This document shows, piece after piece, positions 22,314 to 31,358 of a DNA stretch of 64,000 nucleotides. The notes beneath the pieces were generated by a model. The model was not told the DNA's origin, searched no databases, and saw nothing but the letters and a program-made list of their open reading frames with translations. This DNA is from Thermoplasmata archaeon. GTDB lineage: Archaea; Thermoplasmatota; Thermoplasmata; Lutacidiplasmatales; UBA184. Within the stretch, counting starts at the first letter, position 1; each line of letters starts with the position of its first letter. The DNA is taken from the NCBI GenBank assembly GCA_021816865.1, contig JAKAWX010000002.1:228039-292038 (forward strand), read 5' to 3'. The position numbers were made by a program, and so were the translations under genes.

Positions 22314-23864
22314 CTATTGCGAGATCCGCTCGAGCCGTCGGCCGGTCGCGCGCGGTCCGAAAATGGCGATCGCCCCGGCGGCGAGGCCCGTAACGCCGAC
22401 CGTCGTGAACCCCGCGAAGAACGACGTCGCCGCGATCAGCGCCGGCAGCCCGAGCGCGCCGACCGCACCGCCCAGATGGCCGAGCCCGTCGCTCCATGCG
22501 AACCCCGAGGTCCGCGCCCTCGTCGGGAAGCTCTCGGCCGTGTAGGTGTAGGCGACCTGAAGGTACATGCCGAGCGAGAGGGAGGCCAGGAACGAACCGG
22601 CCGTAAGCACGAGGCCGCTGGCCAACGTCCCGATGAGGAGCATGCCGAGGAACCAGATGGCGGTGGCGACGACGATGAGACGGTACCGCTCGACCCGGTC
22701 GGCGGCCGCGAGCATGAGGAGAGCTCCGACAGGATAGCCCACCGCGCCGACCGCGAGGTAGAGGATCGAGCTCCCGATCGCGATCCCCTGCGCCGCGTAG
22801 AGCGTGGCCGCGTCCCCGAGAAAGGCGTAGTTGCCGACGTACCACAGGAACCACATCGCGACAAACACCGCGAGGCGCGAGGCGTACGGTCGACGGAACA
22901 GGTAGCGTGTGGGAAACCGGCCGTGCTCGAGACTGACCTCGCTCGGCCGCGGCTCTGCGAGCGCTTCGCCCCGGCCACGGGCCGTCGACTCCATCCGCCG
23001 GACGATCGCGTCGGCCTCGTCGGACCGACCGCGCATCACGAGCCAGCGGGGCGATTCGGGGAGCCGGCTCTGGAGCGCGAGTCCGACGACCGCCACGGCC
23101 CCTCCGATGACGAAGAGCAGCCGCCAGCCGACCTCGAACGTCGGCACGAGCGCGAGCGCGACGAACGGTGTGACCGCCTGGCCCAGGATGCCGATGAGGA
23201 ACGTGAGGACCGAGATCCGACCCCGTCGGGCGGCCGGCGAGAGCTCCCCCACGTACGTCGAGACGAGGTTGAGGCCGGCCCCGACCCCCACTCCGGTCAC
23301 GAATCGCCAAAGCGAGAGCGTAAAGAGGTCGGTCGCGACCGCGTCCCCGAACGAGCCGAGAGCGACGAGCGCGAACGTCACCAAAAGCATCCTCAGTCGG
23401 CCGTGCCGGTCCGAGAACGTCCCGATGACGAACGAGCCGAGGATGTAGCCCAGCAGGCCCACGGCGAGCGCGACGAAGAGTCCCTCGTCGCCCGTGAGGT
23501 GCATCTGGACCGCGATCGCGGGGAGTCCGAACCCGATGTCGGTGATGTCGTAAAAGACGAAGAAGTATCCCAGCCCTACGATCGCGAGGTAGGAGTACGG
23601 CAGCGACCACTCGGGGATCCGGTCGAGGCGGGCCAGAACCTCCGCTCCCCGGCGAGCACCTTCCGCCGACACGGTGGCGGCGGAAGGTGCGGCGGAAGAG
23701 ACGCCCCTCGGTGTGTCCGGCGTGGCGCGGGACCCGGAAGGAGGCACGGCCGGACGAACGACGGCGGGGGCATGAAGGTCGCCCCTCCGCCTAGGGTCCT
23801 GTGGGGAAACCCTCCGGTCGACCCCGGGCCGCCGGGCCGTGGAACTCTCGGGTCGGTGTGCCAA
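22314..23864 (-). CDS. MFS transporter, sugar-porter type
   Basis: 516 residues from a TTG at 23864, or 452 from a GTG at 23672. The twelve-helix MFS fold is clear: motif A GTFSDRHGRLRML after helix 2, and PESPRWLVMRGR after helix 6, the mark of sugar porters and related sugar/acid transporters. The transported solute is unknown. The first ~85 residues are Pro/Ala/Arg-rich and precede helix 1. CTTAAAC at 23887-23893 is about 25 bp before the TTG, which favours the long form, but the GTG is a strong alternative. A perfect 13-bp inverted repeat has that GTG in its loop. The gene is divergent from the second GltD-type flavoprotein. Confidence 0.87.
   Translation of the reverse strand: MAHRPESSTARRPGVDRRVSPQDPRRRGDLHAPAVVRPAVPPSGSRATPDTPRGVSSAAPSAATVSAEGARRGAEVLARLDRIPEWSLPYSYLAIVGLGYFFVFYDITDIGFGLPAIAVQMHLTGDEGLFVALAVGLLGYILGSFVIGTFSDRHGRLRMLLVTFALVALGSFGDAVATDLFTLSLWRFVTGVGVGAGLNLVSTYVGELSPAARRGRISVLTFLIGILGQAVTPFVALALVPTFEVGWRLLFVIGGAVAVVGLALQSRLPESPRWLVMRGRSDEADAIVRRMESTARGRGEALAEPRPSEVSLEHGRFPTRYLFRRPYASRLAVFVAMWFLWYVGNYAFLGDAATLYAAQGIAIGSSILYLAVGAVGYPVGALLMLAAADRVERYRLIVVATAIWFLGMLLIGTLASGLVLTAGSFLASLSLGMYLQVAYTYTAESFPTRARTSGFAWSDGLGHLGGAVGALGLPALIAATSFFAGFTTVGVTGLAAGAIAIFGPRATGRRLERISQ
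23656..23690. repeat. Perfect 13-bp inverted repeat at the N-terminus of the MFS gene
   Basis: GCACCTTCCGCCG (23656-23668) and its exact complement CGGCGGAAGGTGC (23678-23690) flank a 9-base loop. On the minus strand the loop contains GTG (23672-23670), in frame with the transporter. It could be an operator or an mRNA hairpin, or just GC-rich coding sequence. Confidence 0.6.
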
Positions 23865-23942
23865 ACGGTCGCACGGTTCCGCGGAGTTTAAGGGGTGGAG
23901 GGGAATGGTTTAGGCGACCGCGGAGGGTTCCGCGGACGGACG

Positions 23943-25376
23943 ATGACCGCGGCCGACTCACGGTACCTTAGGATCGAGGTCCCCGAGGAACGCCCCGAGG
24001 ACCGCGTCGTGGACTTCCGGGAGGTCCTTCACTCCTACACCCGGGAAGAGGCGATGCTCGAGGCCCAGCGGTGCCTGCAGTGCGCGCTGCCGTTCTGCGT
24101 CGAGGCGTGTCCGATCACCCAGGACTGCCGGGGCTACATCGGCCTCGTCGCGAACGGCCAGTTCGACGAGGCGGCCCGCCTCACGCTCCGCGAGAACCCG
24201 CTCGCGTCGACCCTCTGCAAGGTCTGCTACCACTACTGCGAGGACGCGTGCGTCATGAAGGGCCGGGGCGTCCCGATCGCGATCCGGCACCTCAAACGGG
24301 CGGCGCTCGAGTTCGGCAACTCGAACCTCGAGTACGTCCCGAGCGCACCGCGCCACCAGCGCGTCGCGGTCGTCGGAGCGGGCCCTGCGGGGCTGATGGC
24401 CGCGTGGGAGCTCGGGCTGCGCGGTTACGCGGTCACGCTCTTCGAGCGGCAGCGGGCGGTCGGCGGACAGGCCGGGGCGATCCCGCATTACCGCATGCCG
24501 AACCACGAACTTCTGGTCGACCTCCAGCGGTTCCGCAACTTCGACCTCACCTTCGTGGAAGGGAAAAGCGCCGGCGCGGAATTGACCCCCGAGAGCCTTC
24601 TCGCCGAAGGGTACGCGGCGGTCTTCCTCGCGATCGGGGCATCGAAGGCGGGGACGCCCGGGATTCCCGGCGAGACACTCCCCGGCGTGCTCCACGCGCT
24701 CGACTTCCTGTACGACGTGAACCAGGGACGCCCCGTGATCCTCGGCAAGAAGGTGGTCGTGGTCGGCGGCGGTGACGTCGCGGTGGACGCTGTCCGCTCC
24801 TCGTTGCGCCTCTCCCCCGGCGCCGAGATCACGATGGCGTACCGGAGAACCCGACAGGAGTCCCCCGCCGGCGAGGAGGAGATTCGCGAGACCGAGCCCG
24901 AGGGGATCCGGTTCCGCTGGCTGCTCTCCCCGTCGAGGGTGCTCGGTACCGCCCACGTCGAGGGGATCGAGTTTCAGAAGATGGAGGTCACCGCGCCCGA
25001 CGCATCGGGCCGCCGGGCCGTCCGTCCGATCCCTGGGGCGACCGAGGTGATAGAGTGTGACACGGTCATCCTGGCCGTCGGCGAGAAGGCCGACCTGACG
25101 GGCCTCTCCCCCACGCTCGGACTCAAGATCGGTACGAAGGGCTGGCCCGAAGGGGGTCACCCCGACTACATGACGGATCTCCCCGGCGTCTTTGCCGCGG
25201 GCGGGCGATCGGTGGTTCACGCGATGGCGGCCGGTACCAAGGCCGCGATCGCTATCGACGCGTACCTCTGCCAGAAGGCGGGCCATTCACCGGGATCCCG
25301 ACCCGACCCTTTCGGAGAGGGCCACCCGCCTCCTCCGCACCCCGAGGGGTACTCCGGGCCTGTCTGGAAGCCGTAG
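23943..25376 (+). CDS. GltD-type NAD(P)H-dependent iron-sulfur flavoprotein, copy 2
   Basis: 477 residues from the ATG at 23943 (MTAADSRYL). It has the same order as the copy at 17052-18497: Fer4_20 domain (CLQCALPFCVEACP and CKVCYHYCEDAC), FAD motif VAVVGAGPAGLMAAWEL, NAD(P) motif VVVVGGGDVAVDAVRS and the C-terminal ATG-like segment DLPGVFAAGG. The N-terminal ~90 residues are nearly identical between the copies, while the C-terminal halves differ more, so they may share a partner but differ in regulation or substrate. A TTTAG element lies about 32 bp upstream. An 11-bp direct repeat, GGTTCCGCGGA, occurs at 23875-23885 and 23926-23936 on either side of it. Confidence 0.88.
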   Translation: MTAADSRYLRIEVPEERPEDRVVDFREVLHSYTREEAMLEAQRCLQCALPFCVEACPITQDCRGYIGLVANGQFDEAARLTLRENPLASTLCKVCYHYCEDACVMKGRGVPIAIRHLKRAALEFGNSNLEYVPSAPRHQRVAVVGAGPAGLMAAWELGLRGYAVTLFERQRAVGGQAGAIPHYRMPNHELLVDLQRFRNFDLTFVEGKSAGAELTPESLLAEGYAAVFLAIGASKAGTPGIPGETLPGVLHALDFLYDVNQGRPVILGKKVVVVGGGDVAVDAVRSSLRLSPGAEITMAYRRTRQESPAGEEEIRETEPEGIRFRWLLSPSRVLGTAHVEGIEFQKMEVTAPDASGRRAVRPIPGATEVIECDTVILAVGEKADLTGLSPTLGLKIGTKGWPEGGHPDYMTDLPGVFAAGGRSVVHAMAAGTKAAIAIDAYLCQKAGHSPGSRPDPFGEGHPPPPHPEGYSGPVWKP

Positions 25377-25496
25377 CGGCCCCGTCCGCGCCGGGCCCGG
25401 GGGGCGCTCCCGCGAGCTCCCCCCCGTGCCTCGAGCAGCGGTAAGGAGGCCATCGGCCTCCGGTCCGTCGGCGCGCAGGTCCGGCCGGCGCTACCA

Positions 25497-26432
25497 TCAA
25501 AGGCTCGCTTCCGTCCGTTCGGCCGGATCCGCCGGTAGCTTCTCGAGACTCTCCGAGAGGGCGCGTTGGTAGCGCTTCCGAGCGGACCGTCCCCGGGTCT
25601 CGACGGCGAGGAGGAGACCGTGAAGCGGCACGACCCGACGGTAGAAGTCAACCCGACGTTCGAACGTTCGATCGCCCGACCCCTTCCTTCGGAGGCAGAG
25701 CGCGGCGAATGTCTCGGGAACGAGCGGGGCGAGAGCGGTGAGGTCGAACGCCGGATCGCCCACGCAGACGTCCTCCCAATCGATCACCCCCGTGGGCCGG
25801 GCGAGCTCCTCCGACCAGAGGAGGTGGTCCGCCGAAAGGTCCCCGTGGGTCGCCACGGGTCGAAACCGTGCGTCGCGCAGGTCGGCGTAGTAGGCGTCGA
25901 ACCTCTCCATCAGCCGGGCGTGGAGGCGTGCCGGCGTCGTTCGCTCCGCGGAACGGGCGTACCGCCGCTCGAGATCGTGGACCGACCGGGCCCACGCCCT
26001 CGCACCGTTCGGCCATACGTCGAGGCGTCTCAGCGAGGGCGTGGCGAGCCCCGAGAGCTCATCGAGGAGGCACGAAAGGAATCGTCCCAATGTCGCGCGA
26101 TCCCGCGTCCGCAGCGGGCCGAGGTCGGAGAGGGGTCGCCCGGGCAGCTTCCGATAGACCATCATCGGCCCGTGTCGCGTGCGCATTCGGAGCGCCACGG
26201 GCTCGGGGACCGGGGCGGAGAGGCGGGGGGCCAGGAACCGAAGGACCCGGGCCTCGCGCTCGAGCGCCGCGCCGCGTCGGCCCTCGCGGGGGAATCGGAA
26301 GACCCATCGGTCGTTCGCGACCAGGACACGGTTCGTCCAACCTTCCTCCCGCCACCTCATCCGCTCGAAGGGTTCGTGGGGCATCGCTGCCCGGGCGGCT
26401 CGTTCGAGGTCGGCGCGGGACGGTGCGCGCAT
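25497..26432 (-). CDS. APH/choline-kinase family phosphotransferase
   Basis: 311 residues with the kinase-like fold of the aminoglycoside phosphotransferase family. The catalytic loop is THGDLSADHLL (Brenner motif, HGDxxxxN variant with His for Asn), and the metal-binding segment is GVIDWEDVCVGDPAFDL. The N-lobe shows WVFRFPREG with a candidate Lys/Arg position and MVYRKLPGRPL. These enzymes phosphorylate small molecules with ATP; homologues act on antibiotics, homoserine, choline or sugars. The substrate is not predictable. His in place of the usual metal-ligand Asn is worth noting. Confidence 0.82.
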   Translation of the reverse strand: MRAPSRADLERAARAAMPHEPFERMRWREEGWTNRVLVANDRWVFRFPREGRRGAALEREARVLRFLAPRLSAPVPEPVALRMRTRHGPMMVYRKLPGRPLSDLGPLRTRDRATLGRFLSCLLDELSGLATPSLRRLDVWPNGARAWARSVHDLERRYARSAERTTPARLHARLMERFDAYYADLRDARFRPVATHGDLSADHLLWSEELARPTGVIDWEDVCVGDPAFDLTALAPLVPETFAALCLRRKGSGDRTFERRVDFYRRVVPLHGLLLAVETRGRSARKRYQRALSESLEKLPADPAERTEASL

Positions 26433-26544
26433 GCGCGGAGCGCTCCTACCGCCGGGGCACGGGTCCAGAGGCTAAGGAATGCCGGTCGGTGCGTCGAGTC
26501 GGGTTGACGGAGCGGGTAAGCGTCCGTCGGAACCTGCCTCAGTC

Positions 26545-26805
26545 ATGACGCACGCGCCGGGGAGTCCTGAGTTCGGACCCGAATTCTTTGCCCACCGTCT
26601 CGACCGGGGCTTCCGCTGGGGGGTCTTGGTCTCGATCATCGGTCCCATCGCCTGGCTCAGCTTCACGCTGCTGTACGTGGGGTTCTGGGCTCAGGGATTC
26701 AGCCTGTTCCAGAGCATCGTGCTGATCATCGTTTCGCTCCTCATCCTCGCCGGCGTGATGGGGAGCGTCTGGACCGCTTGGGGGATGCGACGCCACACGC
26801 CGTAG
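26545..26805 (+). CDS. Small two-helix membrane protein
   Basis: 86 residues from the ATG at 26545. A soluble N-terminus (PGSPEFGPEFFAHRLDRGFRWG) precedes two hydrophobic helices, at about 25-46 and 53-77, and a short Arg/His tail. The charge pattern places both ends in the cytoplasm. No domain is recognised. It stands alone between divergent and convergent neighbours, and codon use is like that of its neighbours, so I regard it as real but unassigned. Confidence 0.7.
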   Translation: MTHAPGSPEFGPEFFAHRLDRGFRWGVLVSIIGPIAWLSFTLLYVGFWAQGFSLFQSIVLIIVSLLILAGVMGSVWTAWGMRRHTP

Positions 26806-27026
26806 GAGCCCCCACGGCGCGGCGACCCTCCCCCGGGGGAGCCGGGACCGAAAGCCACCGCCGAACCGGCGACATCGAGCGAGGCCCGCCTCCGTCGGTT
26901 CGTGGAACGGAAGGGTTCCGGGCCCGAATCAGTGACCCGGTCGGTGGGGGTCGGAGCGGGCCGTCGAACGCCGTCGGGTCGGATTCTTCGACAAGGACCA
27001 AGGCCGTCCGCGCGGGGCCGTCGGGC

Positions 27027-27596
27027 TCAGGCCGGGCGGGCCGACCCGGTGAGAAGGTCGGTTCGGGTCACGATCCCGACAAGCTTACCGTTTCGCACGA
27101 CGGGCAGTCGGTTGAACCCTCGCTCGATCATGAGCCGGATCGCTTCGTCGATCCGCGCGGTCGGGGTAAGGGTCACCGGAGAGCGGCTCATCGCGTCACC
27201 GACCGTCGTCGCCTTGAGAGTCGCGAGGCACTTTGCCGGCAGGTCGGCCCGGCCGGCCCGACCGACGTCGAGGACGAGGTCGAAGACCCCTCCCGGCAGC
27301 GAGAGTCCGTGCCGGTCGTGCAGGAGCCGGACGATGTCCTTCTGGCTGAGCACGCCGACAACACGACGCTGGCCGTCGACCACGGGAACGCCCGACACCC
27401 GGCGGCGGCTCATCACGGACGCGGTGGCCTCGAGGGAGTCGGTGACGCGGGCGACGGCGACCTTCCGGGTCATGACGTCGCTCAGACGGAACGTGTAGAA
27501 TCCGAGGTCGCGTTCGGGGAGGGCCCCGTGCCGCCGGCGCGTCGCCTTCGCTCGCGGAGGGGGGGATGCGCTTCGGGCTCGACGGGACCGCGGCAT
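27027..27596 (-). CDS. CBS-domain pair protein
   Basis: 189 residues. After a basic N-terminus (1-30) there are two CBS motifs, at about 38-98 (LSDVMTRKVAVARVTDSLEATASVM ... VVGVLSQKDIVRLL, shown in part) and 128-185 (TVGDAMSRSPVTLTPTARIDEAI ... GIVTRTDLL, shown in part). CBS pairs bind adenine nucleotides or S-adenosyl methionine and act as energy sensors, usually attached to or regulating another protein. There is no effector domain here, so the partner must be separate. An inverted repeat, GTTTTG-GT-CAAAAC, lies about 80 bp upstream. Confidence 0.9.
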   Translation of the reverse strand: MPRSRRARSASPPPRAKATRRRHGALPERDLGFYTFRLSDVMTRKVAVARVTDSLEATASVMSRRRVSGVPVVDGQRRVVGVLSQKDIVRLLHDRHGLSLPGGVFDLVLDVGRAGRADLPAKCLATLKATTVGDAMSRSPVTLTPTARIDEAIRLMIERGFNRLPVVRNGKLVGIVTRTDLLTGSARPA

Positions 27597-27676
27597 GTTT
27601 CTCCTGCTCGGGAGCCCCGAAGACCCCGTACCGGGGCCTGGGTCCCCCAGGTGTCAGGGTGCGGCGCGTCCTTTAG

Positions 27677-27690
27677 GTTTTGGTCAAAAC
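27677..27690. repeat. Short AT-rich inverted repeat upstream of the CBS gene
   Basis: GTTTTG-GT-CAAAAC, with perfect 6-bp arms and a 2-base centre. It lies in a 131-base spacer between two minus-strand genes. The AT-rich core stands out from the GC-rich background and could be an operator. Confidence 0.5.
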
Positions 27691-27727
27691 GCGTGTCGAC
27701 CCAACAACCGATTCGGGGCCGAGGGCG

Positions 27728-27997
27728 CTACGGACGACCGTGCATGGCGTCCCGCGCCGAGTCGAGCGCGCCGCGCAGCTCTCGCCACGCCGACGTCGCA
27801 TCGTGGGCCGGTGGCAGCTTCTCGCCGGCGCGCTCCCGCAGCCGCCGGTCCACGTACTCCTTCGCCCAGCGGCACACCTCGCAGTGTTGACACTCGTCCG
27901 CGATCGGCGTGTGACCGAGGCTCACGAGGGAGTCGTCCGCCTGCGGTCCGCTGCACAGGGCGGCGTCGTGCCACCCCCGCGCCTCGGCGTTCCCCAT
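27728..27997 (-). CDS. Small Cys-rich protein, unassigned
   Basis: 89 residues from the ATG at 27997. The middle has DECQHCEVCRWAKEYV, a C-x2-C-x2-C cluster, with an additional Cys and His upstream (GWHDAALCSG and LGHTPIADEC), which could bind zinc or iron. The C-terminal half is helical and basic. A T-rich element (CCCTTTTTCTCC) lies about 30 bp before the ATG. No family is recognised. The longer frame to 28126 adds a Pro/Arg-rich segment typical of noncoding translation, so it was not used. Confidence 0.6.
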   Translation of the reverse strand: MGNAEARGWHDAALCSGPQADDSLVSLGHTPIADECQHCEVCRWAKEYVDRRLRERAGEKLPPAHDATSAWRELRGALDSARDAMHGRP

Positions 27998-28164
27998 CGA
28001 CCGCGACAACGCTCCAAAGGAGAAAAAGGGGTGGCCCCCGGACCCGGAATCGCCGGGCGGTGCCGGCCGCGTCGCGTGCGGCTCCCGGTGGGCGGGTCGG
28101 TTCCGTTGCCCCGCCCGCTCGGCCACGGGGCTCTAATCCCGGAAGGTATTCGCCCGGGACGAGG

Positions 28165-28782
28165 ATGGTAAAGCCCGTGTCGCCCTCCCGACCCCCAGCG
28201 CTCCCCGCACCCGACTCCGCACGGACCGGCGGATCCAGCCCCGCCGGCCGACGGTTCTGCCGGCTCTCCCTCGAAGCAGCGCCCGCGAACGGAACGTGGC
28301 CCGTTCCGCCGGACGGCCTCTGCCTTTCGTCGTTCCTCCTTCTCTCGCCCGCGGGTCGGCCGAAGGAGGTCTTGGTGGGGAAGCTCGACCCCCGCGCGCC
28401 CTGGGCCGAGATCGGCGCGCTCGACCCACGACGAGTGGCGCTGAACACCTCGGGCTGGATGCTCCCGTCGTGCCACCTTCTGTATTTCGAGTCCCCCGAG
28501 ACGGCCGCGCGTCGCGTGGCCAACGAGCAGCTCGGTATCGCTCGCGTGGAGCTCGAAGCTCCCCGCATCTTTTCCGAAGCGTACCCGCCGGTCCGGCATC
28601 CGGAGCGAGGCGAACACTGGGACCTCGAGTTTCTTTTCCGGGGCGTCGTGCCGGCGGGTTGGCGACCGCACCACCCGGCCTGGACCGAGCTCAAGTTCCT
28701 CGACCCGTCGGCGACCCCGCGGGTCGAGTTCACTCGGTCCCACGATCAGGTCCTCGAGCTCGCGGGATTCGCTATCGGGTAG
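28165..28782 (+). CDS. Degenerate Nudix-like protein
   Basis: 205 residues from the ATG at 28165. The pattern of strands (CLSSFLLLSPAGRPKEVLVGKL, in part) and the helix SPETAARRVANEQLGI resembles the Nudix box REUXEEXGU, but the catalytic Glu pair is replaced (RRVANEQLG), so hydrolysis of nucleoside diphosphate derivatives is doubtful. The last part (FLFRGVVPAGWRPHHPAWTELKFLD) fits the terminal strands of the fold. It may be a binding protein derived from a Nudix hydrolase. CTCTAATCC about 30 bp upstream is a possible TATA element. Confidence 0.65.
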   Translation: MVKPVSPSRPPALPAPDSARTGGSSPAGRRFCRLSLEAAPANGTWPVPPDGLCLSSFLLLSPAGRPKEVLVGKLDPRAPWAEIGALDPRRVALNTSGWMLPSCHLLYFESPETAARRVANEQLGIARVELEAPRIFSEAYPPVRHPERGEHWDLEFLFRGVVPAGWRPHHPAWTELKFLDPSATPRVEFTRSHDQVLELAGFAIG

Positions 28783-28827
28783 GCCCCGGTACTTCGGCGC
28801 CACCGGCCGGGAGGGGCCGACCGCCCC

Positions 28828-29670
28828 CTACCGGGCTACCGTCGGCACGACCGCGCGCGACCCCCGAGGGTCGAGCGTGACAGCCGACTCGAGAAGATAG
28901 GAGCTTCCGACCAGACCGTCGTAGATGATCTCCTGGAACATCACCTCGCCCACCTCACGCGCCGACGCGGGGACTCCGGAGAACCGGACGGGGCCGGCCA
29001 CACGGGCGAAGTGCCGGGTGAACGCGTGGTGGGTCTCGTCGACACCCTCGACGGTTCGCACCCCCGGGGCACCGGGGCGCACCCCCAGTTCGGGCATGTA
29101 CCTCGAGTGGAGGATCAACGCGCCCGAGCCGGTGTCGACCTCGACGGTCGCTCGGGATCCGCTCGGCAGGTCGAGGTCCACGAACAGGTCGACGGCGGGG
29201 CCGGTGCGGTCGACGCGCAGGGGGATCGAAGTGCCGTTACGGAGACGATCGGTGATCGATCGGTCGTCCTCGAGAACGATGGAGCGGTTCGGTCCGTCGA
29301 GCGTGAACGGGCGACCGTCGAGGAGCCCCGACGAAACGATCCCCTCCACCTCCGCGAACTCCGCGGATCGCGACGCGCGCGGAGGCAGGAAGTCGAGGAT
29401 CCCGACCGGGACGTCCGACGCCCGGTATGGGCCGAGCTCGAGCGACCCGAGACGGGAGAGCGGCACCACGACCTTCTGGCCGGACATCCGACGCCCGGTG
29501 AAGGCCTCGCCGGTGGGCCGACACCCCACGGCGGCGGCGAGCGCGGTCGAGAGGACCGAGATCCCGATGCCGGTGTCGAAGAGGAGCCGGACATCGGTCG
29601 ACCCGCCGACTCGTGCGGGAACGGAAAGGAAATGACCGCCGACGAGCTCGAACGGGACGACGTCCGCCAC
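28828..29670 (-). CDS. Duplicated retropepsin-like aspartyl protease
   Basis: 280 residues from a GTG at 29670. Two copies of the retropepsin-like half are present: LLFDTGIGISVLS near residues 29-41 and VEVDTGSGALILHS near 176-189, each with the Asp-Thr-Gly catalytic triplet and the following hydrophobic psi-loop. Pepsin-type enzymes use one Asp from each lobe, so a single chain could form an active site. No signal peptide is seen, so it acts in the cytoplasm, unlike thermopsins. GTTCAAATC lies about 27 bp upstream and could be the TATA element. Confidence 0.8.
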   Translation of the reverse strand: MADVVPFELVGGHFLSVPARVGGSTDVRLLFDTGIGISVLSTALAAAVGCRPTGEAFTGRRMSGQKVVVPLSRLGSLELGPYRASDVPVGILDFLPPRASRSAEFAEVEGIVSSGLLDGRPFTLDGPNRSIVLEDDRSITDRLRNGTSIPLRVDRTGPAVDLFVDLDLPSGSRATVEVDTGSGALILHSRYMPELGVRPGAPGVRTVEGVDETHHAFTRHFARVAGPVRFSGVPASAREVGEVMFQEIIYDGLVGSSYLLESAVTLDPRGSRAVVPTVAR

Positions 29671-29738
29671 GCCGTGTTCACCCGGGCCGCCGATTTGAAC
29701 GTTTCAGACCGCACGGGATCGCCGGCACGGCGGGGAGG

Positions 29739-31358
29739 CTAGCCCATGAACGGTCGTCGCCACTCGTCCGGCAGCAGCGCGGTCTCCTTGATGTTGCGCG
29801 GCGTGAGCCAGCGCAGGAGGTTCAGCATCGAGCCCGCCTTGTCGTTCGTCCCCGACCGCCGGGCCCCCCCGAACGGTTGGCGAGCGACGATCGCCCCGGT
29901 CGGCTTGTCGTTGATGTAGAAGTTGCCGGCGCTCCAGCGAAGCCTCGCCTCGGCCGTCGCCACCGCATGCGCGTCCTTCGCGAAGATCGATCCCGTGAGC
30001 GCGTAGGGCGACGTGCGGTCGCACAGCGCGAGGGTCGGCTCGAACTCCGCGTCCGGATAGACGTACACCGTCAGCACCGGCCCGAAGATCTCCTCGGACA
30101 TGAGCTTCCCGCCGGGGTCGCTCGTGCGCAGGACGGTCGGGCGGACGAACCATCCGCGGGACGGGTCGGCGCCGCCGTCGACGACGAACTCGTACTCCCT
30201 CGGATGCTGGCGAGCGTAGTCGAGGTAGCGCACGATGTTCCGGAACGCCGCTTCGTCGATGACCGCGCCAAGGAGGTTCCCGAGGTCGTCGACCGGCCCG
30301 ACGGGCACTTTCGCGACTTCCTGCTTCAGGATCCGCTCGACCTCGGGCCAGCGGGTCTCGGGAATGTACGCCCGCGAGCAGGCGGAGCATTTCTGGCCCT
30401 GGTACTCGAACGCTCCGCGGACGAGGTTCATCGCGGTGCCCCGGACGTCGGCGCTGGGGTGCATGAAGATGAAATCCTTCCCGCCGGTCTCGCCGACGAT
30501 GCGGGGGAAGTTCCGGTACGTCTCGATGTTGGCCGCGACGCGCTTCCAGACACGGACGAGGGTGTCGTAACTGCCGGTGAAGTGGACCCCCGCGAGCGCC
30601 GGGTGGTCGAGGAGCGCGTTCGCGTGCTGGCTCGCAAACGGTACGAAGTTGATGACGCCGGGCGGCAGCCCCGCCTCGACTAGGACCCGGTAGATCTCGT
30701 AGTTCGCCAGGATCACAGAGCGCGCCGGCTTCCAGACGACGACGTTGCCGACCATCGCGGGGGCGGTCGGAAGGTTGCCCGCGATCGAGTAGAAGTTGAA
30801 CGGGGGGATCGCGAGGACGAACCCCTCGAGCGGGCGCCAGTCGAACCGGTTGGTCTCGCCCGGGTACTGGTTCGGCTGCATCTCGAGGATCTGACGGGCG
30901 TAGTAGACGTTGAAGTTCCAGAAATCGACGAGCTCCGCGAGATCGATCTCGGCCTCGTAGGGGTTCTTCGACTGGTTGAGCATGATCGAGGCGATATTGC
31001 GTGTCCGGCGGGGTCCGGCGAGCAACGTCGCGGCCTTCTGGAAGACCGCGAGCCGGTGGTACCCGTCGAGGCGCGCCCAGTCGGCTTGCGCCGAGATCGC
31101 GCTCTCGGCGGCGTCCCGAAGCTCCTCGGGGCCGGCGAGGTGGGCCCGGGCGAGGACCACGCGCGTGTCGTGGGGGCAGACCACATCGACCACCCCAGCC
31201 GTGCGAAGCTCGCGGCCCCCGATGACGAGCGGGACCTCGACCGTAGACTCCCGCTGGCGCTTCAGCTCCTCCTCAAGCCGCAGACGGTCAACCGACTTCG
31301 GCGCGTACGACCGGATGGTGTTGACGTCGTTGACCGGGCGCTCGACGTTGTAGTTCAT
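29739..31358 (-). CDS. L-glutamate gamma-semialdehyde (P5C) dehydrogenase
   Basis: 539 residues from the ATG at 31358 (MNYNVERPVNDV). It is an aldehyde dehydrogenase of the PruA/RocA type: NAD-binding and helix segments around PPFNFYSIAGNLPTAPAMVG, catalytic Glu290 (VGETGGKDF) and the nucleophile Cys324 (FEYQGQKCSACSRAY). The last step of proline breakdown is oxidation of glutamate semialdehyde to glutamate. The gene is divergent from a proline dehydrogenase-type operon with only a ~100-base gap, so the two are likely one catabolic unit. Length and motifs are complete. In bacteria this activity is often fused to PutA; here it is separate. Confidence 0.93.
   Translation of the reverse strand: MNYNVERPVNDVNTIRSYAPKSVDRLRLEEELKRQRESTVEVPLVIGGRELRTAGVVDVVCPHDTRVVLARAHLAGPEELRDAAESAISAQADWARLDGYHRLAVFQKAATLLAGPRRTRNIASIMLNQSKNPYEAEIDLAELVDFWNFNVYYARQILEMQPNQYPGETNRFDWRPLEGFVLAIPPFNFYSIAGNLPTAPAMVGNVVVWKPARSVILANYEIYRVLVEAGLPPGVINFVPFASQHANALLDHPALAGVHFTGSYDTLVRVWKRVAANIETYRNFPRIVGETGGKDFIFMHPSADVRGTAMNLVRGAFEYQGQKCSACSRAYIPETRWPEVERILKQEVAKVPVGPVDDLGNLLGAVIDEAAFRNIVRYLDYARQHPREYEFVVDGGADPSRGWFVRPTVLRTSDPGGKLMSEEIFGPVLTVYVYPDAEFEPTLALCDRTSPYALTGSIFAKDAHAVATAEARLRWSAGNFYINDKPTGAIVARQPFGGARRSGTNDKAGSMLNLLRWLTPRNIKETALLPDEWRRPFMG

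Noticed and set aside
29690-29705. GTTCAAATC resembling a tRNA T-loop on the minus strand
   Set aside because: No T stem pairs around it; it is better explained as the promoter of the retropepsin-like gene.
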